Assembly (NCBI RefSeq): GCF_004359965.1
Contig: NZ_SMRQ01000012.1
Location: 1-61,050 of the forward strand
Reading direction: 5' to 3'
DNA: 61,050 nt
Origin: Cognatilysobacter segetis
GTDB taxonomy: Bacteria; Pseudomonadota; Gammaproteobacteria; Xanthomonadales; Xanthomonadaceae
How positions within the stretch are numbered: the first letter of the stretch is position 1; each line of letters opens with the position of its first letter. Positions 21,956-35,871 of the stretch are shown piece by piece. The notes under the pieces are model-generated. The model did not search any database, was not told where the DNA came from, and saw only the letters and a program-made list of their open reading frames with translations. The translations under genes were made by a program, and so were the position numbers.

Positions 21956-23461
21956 ATGAATCCCACCACGCAGTCCAAGCCGCGGCTCACGTTCTGGCAG
22001 ATCTGGAACATGTGCTTCGGCTTCCTCGGCATCCAGTTCGGCTTCGCGCTGCAGAACGCGAACGTCAGCCGCATCTTCCAGACGCTCGGCGCGGACATGG
22101 AGCAACTGCCCATGCTGTGGATCGCCGCGCCGCTGACCGGCCTGATCGTGCAGCCCATCGTCGGTCACTTTTCCGACCGCACGTGGACGCGGCTCGGCCG
22201 GCGCCGCCCGTACTTCCTTGCTGGCGCGGTGCTGGCGAGCGTCGCGCTGCTGCTGATGCCGAACTCGCCGAGCCTGTGGATCGCCGCGGGCCTGCTGTGG
22301 ATGCTCGACGCGTCGATCAACATCTCGATGGAGCCGTTCCGCGCCTTCGTCGGCGACCAGTTGCCGGTGGAGCAGCGGCCGACCGGTTACTCGATGCAGA
22401 GCTTCTTCATCGGCATCGGCTCGGTGGTGGCGAGCGCGCTGCCGTACGTGCTGGCGCATTTCGGCGTGGCCAATACGGCGGAGCCCGGCGTGGTGCCCGA
22501 TACGGTGCGGTGGTCGTTCTACGCCGGTGGCGTGGTGCTGCTGGCGGCGATCGGCTGGACCATCCTGCGCACGCGCGAGTATCCGCCGGAGACGCTGCAG
22601 CGCTGGGACGAGGCGCCGCCCGCTGCGCGCCGCCCGCGCGATGCGTCGCGCATGCGCACGGGTGCGTTCGCATGGCTCGTCGCCGGCGCGGTGCTGCTCG
22701 CGGTCGTCTACGTCGAAGGGCTCGACAAGCAGCTCTACATCCTCGGCGGACTGATCGCGGGCTACGGGCTCGCGCTGCTGCTGCGCGCCACCGCGGCGAC
22801 CGGCGGCGCGTTCGACCAGATCATGGACGACCTCTACGACATGCCGTCGACGATGCGCCAACTTGCGGTCGTGCAGTTCTTCTCCTGGTTCGCGCTGTTC
22901 GCGATGTGGATCTACACCACGCCCGCGGTGGCGGACCTGCACTTCCACAGCACCGATCCGGCGTCGGACGCCTACAACGAAGGCGCGAACTGGGTGGGCG
23001 TGCTGTTCGCCGCCTACAACCTGTTCGCCGCCGTCGCGGCGGTGGTGATCCCGAAGATGGTCGCGCGTTGGGGCCTGCGCACCAGCCACCTCGTCAACGC
23101 GGTGGTGGGCGGGCTCGGGCTGGTGTCGATCATGCTGATCCGCGACCCGCGCTGGCTGCTGCTGTCGATGGTCGGCGTCGGCTTCGCCTGGGCATCGATC
23201 CTGTCGCTGCCGTACGCGCTGCTGTCGGACAGCGTGCCGGCCCGCAAGATGGGCGTGTATATGGGCATCTTCAATTTCTTCATCGTCATCCCGCAGCTGG
23301 TGGCCGCGAGCCTGCTGGGCTTCCTGCTGAAGACGCTGTTCGGCGGACACCCGGCGTATGCGCTGGCGATCGGCGGCGCGTCGATGATCGTCGCGGGCCT
23401 CTGCGTCCTGCGCGTGCGCGAGCCCGCGGCGCGCGCGCCGCGACTGGCGACGTCGCCGTGA
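21956..23461 (+). CDS. MFS sugar transporter (SLC45/GPH-like), probable maltose/maltodextrin importer
   Basis: 501 aa from the ATG at 21956, with AGGGCGG just upstream. About 12 membrane segments are predicted. Conserved points are the early GFLGIQFGFALQNANVSRIFQTLGA helix, the loop GHFSDRTWTRLGRRRPYF typical of SLC45 and related sugar transporters, and the SDSVPARKMGVYMGIFNFFIVIPQ segment of the second half. It should move maltose or short maltodextrins into the cytoplasm for the GH13 alpha-glucosidase. Its stop overlaps the amylase start by 1 nt (TGATG). Substrate is inferred from the neighbours and the shared operator. Confidence 0.9.
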   Translation: MNPTTQSKPRLTFWQIWNMCFGFLGIQFGFALQNANVSRIFQTLGADMEQLPMLWIAAPLTGLIVQPIVGHFSDRTWTRLGRRRPYFLAGAVLASVALLLMPNSPSLWIAAGLLWMLDASINISMEPFRAFVGDQLPVEQRPTGYSMQSFFIGIGSVVASALPYVLAHFGVANTAEPGVVPDTVRWSFYAGGVVLLAAIGWTILRTREYPPETLQRWDEAPPAARRPRDASRMRTGAFAWLVAGAVLLAVVYVEGLDKQLYILGGLIAGYGLALLLRATAATGGAFDQIMDDLYDMPSTMRQLAVVQFFSWFALFAMWIYTTPAVADLHFHSTDPASDAYNEGANWVGVLFAAYNLFAAVAAVVIPKMVARWGLRTSHLVNAVVGGLGLVSIMLIRDPRWLLLSMVGVGFAWASILSLPYALLSDSVPARKMGVYMGIFNFFIVIPQLVAASLLGFLLKTLFGGHPAYALAIGGASMIVAGLCVLRVREPAARAPRLATSP

Positions 23462-25144
23462 TGCGTGCGTTCCGCCTCGCGTCGCTCGCCGTTGCCCTGT
23501 CGCTCGCGCTGCCCGCGCAGGCCCAACGGGCACAGGTCAGCGCGCGCGAATTCGTCGGCACGAAGGAGCCCTTCGCGAGCGACGCGGTGTACTTCGTGAT
23601 GATCGACCGGTTCGTCAACGGCGATCCCTCGAACGACCATCGCGAGCAGGGCGGCAAGGCGCTGCACACCTTCGACCGTCCGACGCCCGGCGCGCCCAAG
23701 GGCCACAGCGACAACATCGGCTACCTCGGCGGCGACTTCAAAGGCCTGCTCGACAACGCCGGCTACATCCGCGACATGGGCTTCGGCGCGGTCTGGATCA
23801 CGCCCATTGTCGACAACCCGGACGAGGCCTTCACCGGCGGCGATGCGGTGAAGTGGGGCGGCATGTGGACCGATCGCGGCAAGACCGGCTACCACGGCTA
23901 CTGGGGCGACAACTTCTACGTGCTCGACGAGCACCTGCCGAGCGCGGGGCTGGACTTCCGCGGGCTCACCTCGGGCCTGAAACGGCACGGCCTGAAGACC
24001 GTGCTCGACATCGTGGCCAACCACGGCTCGCCCGCGTACACGATGCCGAAGGACCAGCCGAAGTACGGCAAGATCTACGGCCCGCGCGGCGAACTGCTCG
24101 CCGACCACCAGAACCTGCCGCCGGCGAAGCTCGATCCGAAGAAGAACCCGCTGCACCGCTGGTACAACACGTCCGGTGGCCTCGCGCAGCTGTCGGATCT
24201 CAACGAGAACGAGCCCGCGGTGCTCGACTACTTCGTCGGTGCCTACTCGCAGTGGATCGACCAGGGCGCCGACGCGTTCCGCATCGACACCATCGGCTGG
24301 ATGCCGCATTCGTTCTGGCACGCCTTCAGCGAGCGCATCCGCGAAAAGCGCCCCGGCTTCTTCATGTTCGGCGAGGCCTTCGACTTCGATTCGGCGACGA
24401 TCGCCGCGCATACGCTGCCGCGCAACGCGGGCGTCAGCGTGCTCGACTTCCCGCTCAAGGAGCGCGTGGCCGAGGTGTTCGGCCGCAAGGGTGCAAGCTA
24501 CGAGCGCATCGCCGAACGGCTCTACCTCACCGACGGCCCGTACGCGAACCCGTACGAGCTGATGACCTTCTACGACAACCACGACATGGCGCGGCTCGAC
24601 GCCAGCGACGCCGGCTTCATCGACGCGCACAACTTCCTGTTCACCGCGCGCGGCATCCCGGTCATCTATTACGGTTCGGAAATCGGCTTCGAGCGCGGCA
24701 CCGCCGAGCACACCGGCAACCGCAACTACTTCGGCCAGGCGCGGATCGAGCAGGCGAAGGCGCATCCGATCCATGACGCGCTGCGCCGCATCGCGAACGT
24801 GCGCGCGGCCACGCCCGCGTTGCAGCGCGGCCTGCAGGTGAACCTCGAGTTCAAGGGCGACCGCGCGGCGTTCTACCGCGTGCTGCAGACGCGCGAGGCG
24901 GCGCAGATCGCGCTCGTGCTGCTCAACAAGGGCGAGCGCGAAGCGGCGTTCCATGTCGATCGCTGGCTGCAGGCCGGCCGCTGGACCCCGCTGCTGCGCG
25001 GCGGCGCTGTCGACGTCGCCACCGGCGGCGCGCTGGAGGCGAGCGTGCCGGCGCACGGCGTCGAGGTCTACGTGTTGAACGCGCCGGTCACCGACGGCGC
25101 CCTGCGCGCGGAACTGCAGCAGGCGGCACTGCGCAAGGCGCGGC

Positions 25145-25149
<5 letters not shown>
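23461..25149 (+). CDS. Secreted GH13 alpha-amylase family enzyme
   Basis: 562 aa with a signal peptide (about 1-22, LALPAQAQ). GH13 signature residues are D276 in [11 protein letters not shown]305 in [10 protein letters not shown] and D375 in [19 protein letters not shown] is region I. The early stretch [16 protein letters not shown] and the calcium-site layout resemble alpha-amylases close to cyclodextrin glucanotransferases. A short C-terminal beta domain follows, with no starch-binding module visible. It should cut starch or cyclodextrins in the periplasm or outside. It is translated with the MFS transporter. Confidence 0.92.
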
Positions 25150-26406
<1,257 letters not shown>

Positions 26407-26416
26407 CCTAGACCCT

Positions 26417-27304
<888 letters not shown>

Positions 27305-27311
27305 GTCGCGT

Positions 27312-27359
27312 CACCAGGTGTTCTGGTGGGCGGCCCGGGAAACCGGGCCGTTCGCGTTT
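27312..27359 (+). terminator. Terminator of rpoH (two adjacent hairpins)
   Basis: CACCAG-GTGTT-CTGGTG (27312-27328) is followed by CGGCCCGG-GAAA-CCGGGCCG (27331-27350), an 8-bp stem with a GAAA tetraloop, then TTCGCGTTTG. It begins 7 nt after the rpoH stop. Confidence 0.65.
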
Positions 27360-27466
27360 GGGGCATCCGCGCGACGCATCGTGCGTCACAGCGGCACCGC
27401 GCGACGCGCGCACGGCCGCTCACGCAACGTGCCGCGTCGGTCGGCTATACCGGAGCGCCCGCCCGG

Positions 27467-27808
27467 ATGCATGCCATGGAGCCATCGCCGCCCGCCTCGA
27501 TCCACGTCGACCCGGTGACCGCCGCCGGCGAGGTCAGCCTGCGTTTCGATCGCTGGTTCGCCTCGCACGAACTCGAGCTGCCGGCGGAGACGCGCGCGCA
27601 GTTCGTCGAGATGGGCATGGAGGCCTTGCAGCGCTGGCCCGACCGGTCGACGGGCGACGTACTCGACGAGCTGATCGCCGAACTCGACCAGCGCCTGGCT
27701 TCGATCGCCGCCGAGCAGGCGCGCGAGCCCGCGCGCGCGGGCGATGCCGACCGCGGTGCGCCGCGCGGCCTGGGCCGCCTGTTCGGTCGGCGCGACCGTC
27801 GCCACTGA
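27467..27808 (+). CDS. Hypothetical protein overlapping kptA
   Basis: 113 aa from the ATG at 27467; the ATG at 27476 (110 aa) is equally possible. The sequence is mostly helical and acidic (SLRFDRWFASHELELPAETRAQFVEMGMEALQRWPD, DVLDELIAELDQRLASIAAEQAR) and ends in an Arg-rich tail GLGRLFGRRDRRH. There is no signal peptide or membrane segment. I do not recognise a family. Its stop overlaps the kptA start by 1 nt (TGATG), so it is translated together with the RNA 2'-phosphotransferase and may be functionally linked. TATACC at about 27446-27451 could be its -10. Confidence 0.65.
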   Translation: MHAMEPSPPASIHVDPVTAAGEVSLRFDRWFASHELELPAETRAQFVEMGMEALQRWPDRSTGDVLDELIAELDQRLASIAAEQAREPARAGDADRGAPRGLGRLFGRRDRRH

Positions 27809-28374
27809 TGCAGCCGGCGCGCGTCCGCCAGAGCCGTTTCCTGAGCCGCGTGCTACGCCACGCCCCGGCGTCGATCGGGCTCTCCCTCGACGAGTCGGGC
27901 TGGGCGGATGTCGACACGCTGCTCGCGCGTGCGCGGGCGAACGGCATGCCGCTCGACCGCGCCGCGCTGGACGAGATCGTCGCCCTCAACGACAAGCAGC
28001 GTTATGCCTACGACGACGCCGGCACGCGCATCCGCGCGGTGCAGGGCCACTCGATCGACGTCGACCTCGGACTGGTGCCGGTCGAGCCGCCCGAGCGCCT
28101 CTACCACGGCACCGCGACGCGGTTCCTGCAGGCGATCCTGCGCGACGGCCTGCAGCGCGGCCGTCGCCGGCACGTGCACCTGTCGACCGACGTCGTGACC
28201 GCCAAGCGGGTCGGCGCGCGGCATGGCCTGCCGGCGGTGCTCGGCGTGCGTGCCCACGCGATGCACACGGCCGGGCACCTCTTCCATCGCGCCGAGAACG
28301 GCGTGTGGCTCGTCGAGTCGGTGCCGCGCGCGTTCCTCGACTATCCCGTGCCGGAGATCGACGCGGGTGCGTGA
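27808..28374 (+). CDS. kptA: RNA 2'-phosphotransferase KptA (Tpt1 family)
   Basis: 188 aa, the usual bacterial KptA length. The N-terminal winged-helix part has LSRVLRHAP, LALLNDKQRYAY-type sequence (IVALNDKQRYAYDD) and IRAVQGHS. The NAD-binding part has LYHGTA, HVHLSTD and the late REN/WL segment. The conserved Arg-His-Arg-Arg set of the family appears to be present. The enzyme transfers an internal RNA 2'-phosphate to NAD, giving ADP-ribose cyclic phosphate. Bacteria have no known tRNA splicing that makes this group, so the physiological substrate is unknown; damage or ligation repair has been proposed for the family. It overlaps the preceding unknown gene and is followed 48 nt later by a phosphoesterase. 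Confidence 0.9.
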   Translation: MQPARVRQSRFLSRVLRHAPASIGLSLDESGWADVDTLLARARANGMPLDRAALDEIVALNDKQRYAYDDAGTRIRAVQGHSIDVDLGLVPVEPPERLYHGTATRFLQAILRDGLQRGRRRHVHLSTDVVTAKRVGARHGLPAVLGVRAHAMHTAGHLFHRAENGVWLVESVPRAFLDYPVPEIDAGA

Positions 28375-28422
28375 CCGGCCCGCCCCGCGCAAGCGGCAAG
28401 CCCTCGTGCAGGCGGCACCGCC

Positions 28423-28881
28423 GTGCGCATCGGCCTGATCGCCGACACGCACGGCCTGCTGCGGCCGCAGGCGTTGGACGCGCTCCGCGGGAGCGACCGC
28501 ATCGTGCACGCCGGCGACATCGGCGACCCCGGCATCCTGGATGCGCTCGCGCAGATCGCGCCCCTCACCGCCATCCGCGGCAACAACGACACCGAAGCGT
28601 GGGCACACGACCTGCCGGACACCACGCGGTTGGTGGTCGGCGGCGTGGCGATCTACGTGATCCACGACATCAAGACGCTTGCGGCGCATCCGCCACCCGG
28701 CGCCGTCGACGTGATCGTCGCCGGGCATTCGCATCGCGCGCTCGTCGAAACCCGCGAGGGCGTGCTCGTGGTCAACCCGGGCAGCGCAGGACCGCGCCGA
28801 TTCCGCCTGCCCGTGAGCGTCGGCCACCTCGACCTCGCGCACGGCCGTGCGACCGCGGTCATCGACACCCTCGCGCTCTGA
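28423..28881 (+). CDS. YfcE/MJ0936-type metallophosphoesterase
   Basis: 152 aa from a GTG at 28423 that begins directly with MRIGLIADTHG. Metal ligands of the calcineurin-like fold are visible: D8 and H10 in ADTHG, D32 in HAGDIG, N54/N55 in RGNND, H of VIHD, and the GHSH pair. Family members cleave phosphodiesters such as bis-p-nitrophenyl phosphate in vitro, and their cellular substrates are mostly unknown. It follows kptA on the same strand after 48 nt and converges on transaldolase. Confidence 0.88.
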   Translation: MRIGLIADTHGLLRPQALDALRGSDRIVHAGDIGDPGILDALAQIAPLTAIRGNNDTEAWAHDLPDTTRLVVGGVAIYVIHDIKTLAAHPPPGAVDVIVAGHSHRALVETREGVLVVNPGSAGPRRFRLPVSVGHLDLAHGRATAVIDTLAL

Positions 28882-28976
28882 TCGAACGCCGGTGAGCGTT
28901 ACGGCCGAGCGTGACGGGTCGGCCTCGTTACAGTCGCGGCAGGGCCGATCGCGGTCGGCGCGCCGTGGCGCGTCCG

Positions 28977-29927
28977 TCAACCCAGCCGGGCGGCCAGCAA
29001 CTGTTCGAGCTTCACCTGGTCCTGCGCGAACTTGCGGATGCCTTCGGCGAGTTTTTCCGTCGCCATCGCATCCTCGTTGTGGCGCCAGCGGAACGCGGCC
29101 TCGTCGAGGCGAGCCGGCGCGGCGGCTCGCCCGCCGTCGTGGGCGAGGGCACGTTCGAGCGGCGCGTCGGCCGCCTCGAGCTCCCCCAGCAGCTCGGGTG
29201 AGATGGTCAGGCGATCGCAGCCGGCGAGCGCGGCGATCTGGCCGACGTTGCGAAAGCTCGCGCCCATCACCACGGTGTCGTAGCCGTGGCGCTTGTACCA
29301 GTTCCAGATGCGCGTGACCGACTGCACGCCCGGGTCGTCCTGCGGCGTCGCCGGCTTCGCCGCGCCGCTCGCGACGTGCCAGTCGAGGATCCGGCCCACG
29401 AACGGCGAGATCAGGTACACGCCCGCCTCCGCGCAGGCGACGGCCTGCGCGAACGAGAACAGCAGCGGGAGGTTGCAGTGGATGCCGTCGCGCTCGAGCT
29501 GCTCTGCCGCCCGGATGCCTTCCCAGGTGGACGCGATCTTGATCAGCAGGCGATCGCGGCCGATCCCGGCCGCATCGTAGAACTCGACCAGGCGATGCGC
29601 CTTCGCGACGGTCGCGGCGGTGTCGAAGCTCAGCCGTGCATCGACCTCGGTCGACACGCGACCTGGGATCAGCTTGAGGATCTCGCCGCCGATCGCGACC
29701 GCGAGCCGGTCCGAAGCGTCGGCGACGCGCGACGCGGTATCCGTGCCCTGCGCGCCGGCCACGGCGGCATCGACGAGCGGGGCATAGGCGGGCAGGCTGG
29801 CCGCCTTGAGCAGCAGCGACGGGTTGGTCGTCGCGTCGAGCGGGCGAAAGCGGGCGATGGCCTCGATGTCGCCGGTGTCGGCGACGATCGTGGAGTGCTG
29901 GCGGAGGGCGTCGAGTTGGTTCGTCAT
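28977..29927 (-). CDS. tal: Transaldolase (TalB type)
   Basis: 316 aa from the ATG at 29927, one residue shorter than E. coli TalB. The N-terminal [13 protein letters not shown] motif, the Schiff-base lysine K130 in [11 protein letters not shown], and [26 protein letters not shown] are all conserved. It transfers a dihydroxyacetone unit between sugar phosphates in the pentose phosphate pathway, which connects to zwf further left. GACAAT lies 6 nt before the ATG. It lies 53 nt downstream of the effector gene on the same strand but is probably transcribed by itself. Confidence 0.96.
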   Translation of the reverse strand: MTNQLDALRQHSTIVADTGDIEAIARFRPLDATTNPSLLLKAASLPAYAPLVDAAVAGAQGTDTASRVADASDRLAVAIGGEILKLIPGRVSTEVDARLSFDTAATVAKAHRLVEFYDAAGIGRDRLLIKIASTWEGIRAAEQLERDGIHCNLPLLFSFAQAVACAEAGVYLISPFVGRILDWHVASGAAKPATPQDDPGVQSVTRIWNWYKRHGYDTVVMGASFRNVGQIAALAGCDRLTISPELLGELEAADAPLERALAHDGGRAAAPARLDEAAFRWRHNEDAMATEKLAEGIRKFAQDQVKLEQLLAARLG

Positions 29928-29980
29928 GGGGCGATTGTCGCGCAGCCGGCGCCGCAGGCCCATGAACGCGCGCCGGGACT

Positions 29981-32020
29981 CTAGTGTGCGAGCACCGGTG
30001 GCGCGTGGGTGCGTTGCGGCTCGGGCGCCCCGGGCACCTGCCTCTGCGCCGCATCGTGCTGTAGGGCCTGGCGATTCACCGCCACCTGACGGCTCTGCTC
30101 GGTGCTCTCGAGCAACGGCTGGTGCGATGCCTGCCGCGTGCTGATGGCATCGGTCGTGCGATTGAGGCCGGGCTCGTCGCGCAGGCCGTCCACCTGCACG
30201 CCGCGCACCCGCGTGATGTCGCGATTGAGCTCGACGCGGTCGACGCGCACGATGCCCTCGCGCACACAGTCGACCGTCAACGCGGCCGCGATGCGCTCGC
30301 TGTGATGGCCGGATGGCAGCGCCCTCGCGCGCTCCTCCGCGCGTACCTTCTCCAGCACCTGCGCGTAGAGCGCGTGTTGCGGATGCGTCGGGTGGCTCAG
30401 CAGGCCGCGCTCGGCACGGTCGAGCGCCGCAGCCGTCTTCGTCCCGGCCACCCCGCGGCCTTGCAGGCCATGTTCGCGCTGGAACGCCTGCAGTGCGGAT
30501 CGCGTGTCGTCGCCGAAGTCGCCGTCCACGCCCAGCGGCCGCCCATCGCGCCCGCGGTAGCCGAGATCGGCGAGCCGCTGCTGCAGGGTCGCGACGGCAG
30601 GCCCTTTGTTGCCGTATTGGAGGTGTCCGTCGGCGTCGGACGGCACGCGCGCGCGGGCGGTCGCGACAGGCATCGGGACGGCCGCTGTCGGGGATGCGTG
30701 TGCCGGCGCCTGGTCGCCCGCGACAGAAGCCGCGCGTGCGTGCACGGGGGCGCGTACGAAGAATTCGGGCTTGGCGCGTAGTGCCCCGACAATTTCCTGG
30801 TCGCGTCCATCCCAGTAGCCTCCCGGATGGACCGTCACCAATGCCGGCCCTGTCCTTACCTGCGAACCGATGAACTGGATTCGGCCTTCAGCGTCATACC
30901 CCTTGAAGATCCCGACGTGCTGGCCTGATCCGTGCGTGCTCCTGAACATCAGTATGTCGCCGGCGCGAAGCGAGCCATGCGACCCAAGATCGCGTTCCGC
31001 CGAAATGACATCGAAGTGTTGGCGCGAGTACGGTGTGACATTGCGGCCATTGAACAGGTCGTATGTCGTGAAGGACGAGGTGGGAACGTCAAACCCCGCA
31101 TTCCGGAGGCCGCGCCAGACGAACGATGAGCAGTCGACGCCTTTACGGCCGTCACCGTCGAGATCTCGTTCGTTGCGGCTCTGGTCGGTCCTGCCATCAC
31201 CATTCGTGTTGGGCATGCGTCGAACATCGCCCCGGCCGTACTCGAAGCGTTCCTTGGCGTCGAGAAAATGGAGCCGAGCTTCTTCGTAGATGGCAGCATT
31301 GCGGTCCAGGGCCGCTGCGGGTAGGGCTGCCGTGGGCCTTGCCGGTGTCGGCGACTGTACCGACGCAGCCGAGCGGACGCGCGATGCGAAGTCCGCGTAA
31401 TCGTCCATCTTGGCACCCATGACCCGGTAGGCCTCCGCAACGGTGCGGCTGCCATCGCCGTAGAGCCCTGGGTTGCCGCGGATGACCCGGGCGGACAACA
31501 CAGCGGCTACGGGTGCATCGGGGTCGGTTCGCAGCGCGTCGAGAAACTTTGGCCCGTCACCGCTGCCGAGGTTATGGAGAGCGTAGACGTTCGCGTCCGG
31601 ATCAGGGCCGCCTAGCCGTTGACCCCGGGCAACGTTGTCGCGGGTGAACTCCGCGAGCATCGCGGCCTGAAGTCGAGGATCGTTACGCAGCGAAGGCGCG
31701 TTCGCTTCGTCTTTCGTCAACCGGTACGCGTTGGCGACGCCGTACTTTGCGCCGTACTGACGGATGGTCCCGGACCACGTGTCGTTGGTGAACTGCCCGA
31801 GACCATGCGCGGACGAAAGCGCCAGCGTTCCGTCGAACTGCCTGACCGTGTTGCGTTCGGGTTGACGGCTGCTTATCGGTCGAGCCTGAGGATCGAAGCC
31901 CGATTCGAAGCCCGCAATCTTGACGAGTATCTCCGGATCCACACCGGCATCGCGCGCTGCACGGATCAAAAATTGCTGATTTTCCAGCCAGCGGCGCTCA
32001 ATCGCTTTCGAGTTCGGCAT
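29981..32020 (-). CDS. Probable type IV-secreted antibacterial effector: transglycosylase + NlpC/P60 + peptidoglycan-binding + XVIPCD
   Basis: 679 aa, no signal peptide. Domains: lytic-transglycosylase-like (about 8-215; catalytic E39 in [22 protein letters not shown]); two calcium-loop-like motifs NTNGDGRTD and [11 protein letters not shown] (271-296); NlpC/P60-type peptidase (about 245-425; C297 in GVDCSSF, H368 in GQHVGIF); PG_binding_1 (about 468-535). The C-terminal region 540-665 has [42 protein letters not shown] and a Gln-rich tail, which match the XVIPCD secretion domain of Xanthomonadales type IV effectors. It should be injected into rival bacteria to cut peptidoglycan. AAGGA stands 8 nt before the ATG. 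A lipoprotein gene 36 nt upstream is the likely immunity gene. GC content looks lower than in neighbours. Confidence 0.85.
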   Translation of the reverse strand: MPNSKAIERRWLENQQFLIRAARDAGVDPEILVKIAGFESGFDPQARPISSRQPERNTVRQFDGTLALSSAHGLGQFTNDTWSGTIRQYGAKYGVANAYRLTKDEANAPSLRNDPRLQAAMLAEFTRDNVARGQRLGGPDPDANVYALHNLGSGDGPKFLDALRTDPDAPVAAVLSARVIRGNPGLYGDGSRTVAEAYRVMGAKMDDYADFASRVRSAASVQSPTPARPTAALPAAALDRNAAIYEEARLHFLDAKERFEYGRGDVRRMPNTNGDGRTDQSRNERDLDGDGRKGVDCSSFVWRGLRNAGFDVPTSSFTTYDLFNGRNVTPYSRQHFDVISAERDLGSHGSLRAGDILMFRSTHGSGQHVGIFKGYDAEGRIQFIGSQVRTGPALVTVHPGGYWDGRDQEIVGALRAKPEFFVRAPVHARAASVAGDQAPAHASPTAAVPMPVATARARVPSDADGHLQYGNKGPAVATLQQRLADLGYRGRDGRPLGVDGDFGDDTRSALQAFQREHGLQGRGVAGTKTAAALDRAERGLLSHPTHPQHALYAQVLEKVRAEERARALPSGHHSERIAAALTVDCVREGIVRVDRVELNRDITRVRGVQVDGLRDEPGLNRTTDAISTRQASHQPLLESTEQSRQVAVNRQALQHDAAQRQVPGAPEPQRTHAPPVLAH

Positions 32021-32056
32021 GTCACGATCCTTCGTATGGCGCCGGGGCGCGGAGAT

Positions 32057-32914
32057 TTAAAATGACTGACGCACCACGTAGCGTTTCGCGCTTCTGTCGA
32101 AGCGCGCGACCTGTGACGCGATGCGGCGGTCGTTTCGATATTTCGATACGGTGATGGGGAACCAGCCGTCGCTCGCGTTTTCGCTCCCGAGCGTCAGGCG
32201 GTATTCAATGTCCTGATCCCCTTCGACGTACTGGGGGATGTTTCCAACATCCACGAACGTGCGGCCCAAAGGCGCAACAAGCGCATGCGTCGCCGTTGTG
32301 ATCCCCTGTTGTGTACTGCCGCTGCTGAAGACCCAACCATGGACATTGGGGCCGAGCTGCACGAAATCAGCGTTCGCGCAGCCGCAGTCGCCGGCACTGC
32401 CGAAGTCCATGCCCCTGATTGACGAGGTGAGCGACGGAGTTCCGTCGGCCGCGACAAGGACTCTGAATGCGTCGAACATGCCCGGGTCGGTCGCGCCGTA
32501 GCGGTAGGCGTCGGCCTCGACGTCCGACGCACTGGCCGTCGCGATGTAGATCACCTGGTCACCGTTTTCCATGACAGCACCGGCGGGCAGGGGGCGCATG
32601 CAATACGGCAACGCGTCGTCGCCGTCCCCGTATTGAGCCTTCCAGCACCCATGAGCGGCATCGAAGCCGTCGGAATATTGAGCTCGAAGCACGCGGTCGA
32701 CGATCCCGGTGAGGCGCGCGGATGCGAGCGACGTCGTAGCGGGCGGTGGGGGGACCGGCGTAGTCGGAGTCGATGCCGTGGTCGCGGTCGCGGTCGCGGT
32801 GGAATGAGCAACCCGAGTGGCGGTCGCCGACGGTTGGGCCGTCGGTTGATTGCATCCTGCCAATGCGAGAATCAAAGTGAGCGCGCTGGGGACGCAGACG
32901 AACCGACTGATCAT
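32057..32914 (-). CDS. Lipoprotein, probable immunity protein for the adjacent effector
   Basis: 285 aa with a lipoprotein signal peptide, lipobox LALAGC (C21), then a Thr/Ala/Pro-rich linker to about 60 and a compact domain. That domain contains four cysteines placed as HGCW, PYCMRP and GDCGC. No catalytic motif is seen. Immunity proteins of Xanthomonadales type IV effectors (the XAC2610 type) are periplasmic lipoproteins encoded next to their effector, and the stretch LTGIVDRVLRAQYSDGFDAAHGCW is in keeping with that group. It is encoded immediately upstream of the peptidoglycan hydrolase on the same strand, so immunity would be made first. The function is inferred from context. Confidence 0.7.
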   Translation of the reverse strand: MISRFVCVPSALTLILALAGCNQPTAQPSATATRVAHSTATATATTASTPTTPVPPPPATTSLASARLTGIVDRVLRAQYSDGFDAAHGCWKAQYGDGDDALPYCMRPLPAGAVMENGDQVIYIATASASDVEADAYRYGATDPGMFDAFRVLVAADGTPSLTSSIRGMDFGSAGDCGCANADFVQLGPNVHGWVFSSGSTQQGITTATHALVAPLGRTFVDVGNIPQYVEGDQDIEYRLTLGSENASDGWFPITVSKYRNDRRIASQVARFDRSAKRYVVRQSF

Positions 32915-33555
32915 GGGCCTACCTGAAGGTTGAGTTCAGTAAACGACAAACTGCGGGAGAGTGGACGCATCGGTATTGCACCGCGCGGTGGCCCCGATGG
33001 ATCGTGGGCCTGCCCGTCGACGCATGCTGCGGAGCGTCGGGCAAAGGCGCGGGCGACGGAGGACTCGCGTCGGGGAGCCGACTTGCGGCACCACGATCGC
33101 CGGCGTGCCCATAGGACATTCATCGCCGCGCGCAAGCGTGTTGCCCAATGTGGCGGCCGTGAGGGCAAGTCGAGCGGCACGCTGCCGTGTCGCACCTGTC
33201 CTCCCAAGGTCGGATTGGTGACCAAGGTCGGATGCTATGGGCACGCGTAATGCGCCGCGCGACGGTCGTTGAAACTCGGTTAGCCCGTGCGAAAGGATGC
33301 GGCGCGACCCGGCAGCGGGCTTTGTCGCGCCTGTCGCATAGTCGGGCGTCGCGACTCGAAGCTTTGCATTGACACGCGGGCACGCTCGGCGCCGTGCCCT
33401 GCGCAAGCGTGAGTCGCCGGCGAGTAGCGCGGAACTCCTTCGATGCACCTGCGGGTCCGCTGATGTAGGCGCGACAGCGATGGTCGCGCCCGTGGCGGAC
33501 AAAGACTGTCGATCCATCATTGTCATGGCCCCGTCCTTGGGTCTACGCGACCATC
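32915..33555. other. 641-bp stretch without a convincing gene
   Basis: Several open frames exist on both strands, but all read as Arg-rich shadow sequence without domain pattern, start signals or coding-like composition. The only structure noted is a 12-nt direct repeat CCAAGGTCGGAT at 33204-33215 and 33222-33233. GC content looks lower than in the flanking priA gene. It separates the effector/immunity pair from the priA end and may hold the promoter of that pair near its right side of 32915. Confidence 0.4.
33204..33233 (+). repeat. 12-nt direct repeat
   Basis: CCAAGGTCGGAT occurs twice with an 18-bp period in the gene-free stretch beside the effector/immunity pair. No function is evident. 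Confidence 0.5.
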
Positions 33556-35760
<2,205 letters not shown>

Positions 35761-35871
35761 GGTCGCAGTCTAGGCGGAGACGCCGGCGGGTCGCGGGTCG
35801 AGCTTGGGCGCGATTGCTCGCGCGACAATCATGAATCGATCGTAAGTGCCCGTCCGCATTGGGGAAGATTC

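Noticed and set aside
32936-33526. 196-codon minus-strand frame in the gene-free stretch
   Set aside because: No start signal, no domain pattern and an Arg-rich shadow composition. Frames on both strands here look alike.
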